The notes below the pieces were generated by a model, which made no database searches, was not told the origin of the DNA, and saw only the letters and a list, made by a program, of their open reading frames with translations. A DNA stretch of 64,000 nucleotides from contig JAIPDI010000024.1 in assembly GCA_021737785.1 (NCBI GenBank), positions 21,039 through 85,038 of the forward strand. Direction: 5' to 3'. Numbering within the stretch: the first letter of the stretch is position 1; every line of letters starts with the position of its first letter. This DNA is from Deltaproteobacteria bacterium. GTDB lineage: Bacteria; Desulfobacterota; DSM-4660; Desulfatiglandales; Desulfatiglandaceae. Positions 61,456-64,000 of this stretch are shown here, in pieces. A program made the translations under genes and the position numbers.

Positions 61456-61866
61456 TTATGTTTTCTTTTCAATTTCCACAATTCCATTGTCTGCATCGAT
61501 TTTTACATAGTCGCCGGTTTCGATACACGCCAAGGGATCCTTTTCCAGTTCATGAACCATCGGGGTAGACGTGATAATGGCGCTCACCGCCACCACACCC
61601 TCTGCACTGACATTAATAATCCCTTTGGGGGCATTCCCCCGTTTAAACGCTGCATAGTATTGCCACGAACCCGTTGTGGAGCCTTTGCCTGTTGGAAAGA
61701 CAAGGATCTTGCCGGCAACGGACTGCCCTTCCAAATCATGCCCCGGTTCTCTGATATTACCCGTGTCGGGATCCATGCCTCCTGTAAAGGATATGGGCAT
61801 CCGGGACACAATCGCCTCGCCCTCGGCCACACCCTTCATGACGGGCTTCGCTTTCAATCTCATCAT
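61456..61866 (-). CDS. Aconitase X swivel subunit (DUF126)
   Basis: A 136-residue subunit. MKGVAEGEAIVSRMPISFTGGMDPDTG contains the Ser of the family active site, followed by ILVFPTGKGSTTGSW. GGAGGAA precedes two adjacent ATG codons, and the first overlaps the large-subunit stop as ATGA. AcnX enzymes of this type dehydrate small hydroxy acids, including cis-3-hydroxy-L-proline in bacteria and mevalonate phosphate in archaea. Confidence 0.88.
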   Translation of the reverse strand: MMRLKAKPVMKGVAEGEAIVSRMPISFTGGMDPDTGNIREPGHDLEGQSVAGKILVFPTGKGSTTGSWQYYAAFKRGNAPKGIINVSAEGVVAVSAIITSTPMVHELEKDPLACIETGDYVKIDADNGIVEIEKKT

Positions 61867-63119
61867 TTCCTCCCCTCCCACTTCCCGGAAACGGCGGATC
61901 GGATACAGTCCTCGGTGGAACCGAACCAGGTGTCCATCCCGAAGAGATTGTGTGCATAGTAGCTCCCCCTGGCGGAATTGATGGCGATCACCCGAACGCC
62001 CTGCTCTCTCAGGTAAAGATGGGGACCATCGGCCGCACCCATGTCGCACAACAGGCGCGCCCCCGAGGCCTTGATTCCTTCAAGGAGACCCATCCTTTCG
62101 CACAGGGTCTTGACCCACCTGGAGGTGCAAATCCATAGCTTTGTGTCGGGGTGAACTTCCTTTCCATCGAGCAGGGCCGCAATCTCCTGGACCTCCTGGA
62201 TGCTGCACTGAGGACAGCCGAATATGACCATGTCTATCTTGTCCTCCGAACTGCTGGATATCTCAAGAAAAGCCTTGTCCACGTCTTTTTGGAAAGGCAC
62301 AATATCAGCTGAAGCGGAGTGAGCACCGGCAAAGACGGCCTCCAGGGTAGGGGCCTCTGGCGTGATTCCGACCAGATGGACCAGACCTGTCGCCCCTGTA
62401 ACCGTCAACGTATAGAGAAGACCCTTTATGCCCTCGATGTGTATGTCCTTTGGCAGGTTTACCACTGCAGGGATCCGGCTTCCCACCAGCTTGCCCAGGT
62501 GCCACCCCAGCGCCTTATAATCTGCCGGGCCATACGTCTTAAGCGGCAATTGCGCCACATCAACGATTATACCTGCCCTTCTGTTTTCATCGAGGTGCAT
62601 CCCCCATTCCGGGATAACACCGGTGATGGCGGCGGCCAGGGCCACGTGGTCTCCATCCCTGTTGGACCGCGCGCCGATTACGGAGTTGGCAAAGACCTGA
62701 CTCCCGGAAGAAGCCCACGCAATGTGATCCCCAAACCTCGGCACATTGCCCACCAGATAGTGGTGGCACGAATAGGTCAACGTCAGTCCAAGGGCCTTCA
62801 AGGCCTCATGAATCCGTTGTTGCCTGATCTGGTAAATGGTGGGGATGCGGAGTTCTTCTGCCTGTTCAAAATCAAACATCTCGGGGTTTTTTGTGGTGAA
62901 AACGGCCACTTTGGTCCCATCACGGGCCAGATCTTCAAGCCATTCAATTCCCTCGTCCATAAGCACCGGGAAATTGCCTGCCATATGGACGCTCGTGACC
63001 GGGATCATGCGATGGGCGCCGTAACAATCGCCATAGGCGACGAGAATCTCCATGGCCTTTTGGACCCCGGGACCCTGTTTCCCCTCCAACATCCGTTGCT
63101 GCGCTTCATTCAATTCCAT
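61863..63119 (-). CDS. Aconitase X catalytic subunit (DUF521)
   Basis: A 418-residue subunit. LVAYGDCYGAHRMIPVTSVHMAG near residue 28 and SCHHYLVGNVP near 115 are conserved blocks; GCPQCSIQEV near 300 and RLLCDMGAADGP near 355 provide cluster or active-site cysteines. AGGAGA precedes the ATG. It is followed by its small subunit and a TRAP transporter, so the pathway is likely uptake plus dehydration of a hydroxy acid. The substrate is open. Confidence 0.9.
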   Translation of the reverse strand: MELNEAQQRMLEGKQGPGVQKAMEILVAYGDCYGAHRMIPVTSVHMAGNFPVLMDEGIEWLEDLARDGTKVAVFTTKNPEMFDFEQAEELRIPTIYQIRQQRIHEALKALGLTLTYSCHHYLVGNVPRFGDHIAWASSGSQVFANSVIGARSNRDGDHVALAAAITGVIPEWGMHLDENRRAGIIVDVAQLPLKTYGPADYKALGWHLGKLVGSRIPAVVNLPKDIHIEGIKGLLYTLTVTGATGLVHLVGITPEAPTLEAVFAGAHSASADIVPFQKDVDKAFLEISSSSEDKIDMVIFGCPQCSIQEVQEIAALLDGKEVHPDTKLWICTSRWVKTLCERMGLLEGIKASGARLLCDMGAADGPHLYLREQGVRVIAINSARGSYYAHNLFGMDTWFGSTEDCIRSAVSGKWEGRK

Positions 63120-63134
63120 CTGTTCTCCTGAGTC

Positions 63135-63160
63135 GGTCTAACGGCCGCAACCAAAGTAGG
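63135..63160 (+). repeat. Fragment of the 125-bp repeat family, copy E
   Basis: GGTCTAACGGCCGCAACCAAAG matches the first block of copies A, B and D and then diverges. It sits between the regulator and the aconitase X gene. Confidence 0.45.
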
Positions 63161-63253
63161 GATCCCGCTCCGGCGGATTTCAGACAAATATCCTGAATCT
63201 TCATTTACAGGGGCCGTCTGACAGCCATGCCTTAACAAAGAATGAGCGTTTTC

Positions 63254-63772
63254 TCACCTTCGAAAATAGACTGAAAGAAACTCGTTGCGATTCAGTGCCG
63301 TCACGGAATGCTCCACCCTTGCATCAAAATAGATCAAGTCGCCTTCCTTCAGATCGTATTCTTCAGACCCATGCTTAAAGAAAGCCTCCCCCTTCAGCAG
63401 ATAGGTCAGTTCAAAGCCATTATGGGTATGTTTACTGACGAATTCACCAGGTTCGGTCCGGCCTAAGGTAACCGATATGTCATTGCTGATAACGCCTCTG
63501 GGGATCAGCAGCTCCAGGCTCATTTTGCCTGATTCCACACTGCGGGCTGTTCCAGCCTTGACAAGCGTAATCTTCTTGTCTTCGTTAAAAAAATCGACAA
63601 TTGGCTCCCCAAGATGATGAGCGATTTCGGAGAGGAGGGCCACCGAAGGACTCACCTTGTCAGTTTCGACCCTGTAAATCGTAAGGTAGCTGACACCCAC
63701 TCTGCGGGCAAACTCCTTCATATTAAGCCCAAGTTTCTTCCTGGCCATACGTATTTTATTGCCCACATTCAT
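63254..63772 (-). CDS. XRE-type regulator with cupin domain
   Basis: A 172-residue regulator. The N-terminal helix-turn-helix spans about residues 5-62 (IRMARKKLGLNMKEFARRVG, then VSYLTIYRVETDKVSPS). The C-terminal cupin has HTHNGFELTYLLKGEA and GDLIYFDARVEHSV, with the metal-binding His residues. Such proteins sense small metabolites. It lies 134 bases upstream of aconitase X on the same strand and an inverted repeat lies just before it, so control of this unit and of itself is likely. Confidence 0.9.
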   Translation of the reverse strand: MNVGNKIRMARKKLGLNMKEFARRVGVSYLTIYRVETDKVSPSVALLSEIAHHLGEPIVDFFNEDKKITLVKAGTARSVESGKMSLELLIPRGVISNDISVTLGRTEPGEFVSKHTHNGFELTYLLKGEAFFKHGSEEYDLKEGDLIYFDARVEHSVTALNRNEFLSVYFRR

Positions 63773-63780
63773 ACTTCGAT

Positions 63781-63800
63781 TAATATCATATCTGATATTA
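63781..63800. promoter_or_regulatory. Inverted repeat upstream of the XRE-cupin gene
   Basis: TAATATCA and TGATATTA pair perfectly around TATC, eight bases before the gene start. A weak promoter (TTGTGA, 17 bases, TAATAT on the minus strand) overlaps it, so the repeat is a good candidate for the regulator's own operator. Confidence 0.55.
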
Positions 63801-63860
63801 AAATCAATAAAAAAATATCACAAAATATACATTTGGAACCATCAGACCCAAAAGCATCCT

Positions 63861-64000
63861 GCTAGCAGCCTGTCGGGCTTAGAGCCCTAATTTGGTGCTG
63901 ACGCTGGGCTCATTTTTCTGACTGGGCGATTCCAGCGGTTAGGTCGTCACACCCAAGGGCTCTTAGCCTCGGCTATTGGCATATGGTGCTTGATTGAGGC
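63861..64000. mobile_element. Possible insertion-sequence edge
   Basis: GCAGCCTGTCGGGCTTAGAG followed by an otherwise unplaced tail looks like the end of an IS. The minus strand reads a short coding-like tail (HHMPIAEAKSPWV then stop) that could be the end of a transposase. The evidence is thin because the element leaves the window. Confidence 0.25.

Noticed and set aside
1..64000. tRNA or rRNA genes
   Set aside because: No cloverleaf with a GTTCGA-type arm and no rRNA-like sequence was seen; a covariance-model scan would be decisive.

Overview
This 64 kb window (moderately G+C rich) reads like an anaerobic, respiring deltaproteobacterium in the broad sense (Desulfobacterota), probably from an environmental genome. 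The basis is family-level: a DUF224-type Etf:menaquinone oxidoreductase next to etfBA, several acyl-CoA dehydrogenases, a two-gene Rieske/cytochrome b complex, FeoAB, TRAP and Liv-type ABC uptake systems, a LarA-like protein, and many intergenic repeats. No rRNA, tRNA or CRISPR array was seen, so the taxonomic placement is inference.

Layout. 0-8.1 kb: the start of an aminotransferase gene, then a fatty-acid beta-oxidation block (dienoyl-CoA isomerase-like crotonase, TetR regulator with a promoter and palindromic operator, membrane Etf:menaquinone oxidoreductase, EtfB, EtfA, acyl-CoA dehydrogenase, IMPase-like protein). 8.2-13.7 kb: FeoA and FeoB, then GreA, a SlyD-like FKBP and a small esterase, facing TrmJ and a small protein. 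13.9-23.4 kb: two methyltransferases, an exported protein of unknown function, an RRM protein and DEAD-box helicase pair, an unusual protein ending in an HPr domain, and a Rieske/cytochrome b pair. 23.5-31.7 kb: a second acyl-CoA dehydrogenase, a LUD protein, a complete branched-chain amino-acid-type ABC transporter and a LarA-like protein.

31.9-56.8 kb is the most interesting part: a large type II fatty-acid/polyketide-like cluster related in content to aryl-polyene clusters. It has three acyl carrier proteins, four active-looking ketosynthases plus a dead ketosynthase fold fused to one of them, a ketoreductase, two stand-alone dehydratases, a dehydratase-phosphopantetheinyl transferase fusion, two hotdog thioesterases, two acyltransferases, a LolA-like carrier and a DUF3261-like lipoprotein. 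To this it adds a fused fatty acid kinase (FakA-FakB) and four radical SAM enzymes, two with an N-terminal B12-type domain and two that are paralogues of each other. The inferred product is a heavily modified, probably polyene-derived lipid that is put into glycerolipids or delivered to the envelope. Its structure cannot be read from the sequence. The cluster is split at 41.6-44.7 kb by an accessory island (toxin-antitoxin-like pair, integrase remnant, DUF4143 ATPase behind a perfect 20-bp palindrome).

56.9-64 kb, minus strand: an AhpF-N-like/HEAT protein, then a uptake and catabolism unit read from an XRE-cupin regulator through aconitase X (large and small subunits), a TRAP transporter (DctP, DctQ, DctM) and a cyclophilin-like protein. 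This suggests uptake and dehydration of a small hydroxy acid or hydroxyproline-like compound. The last 140 bases may be the edge of an insertion sequence.
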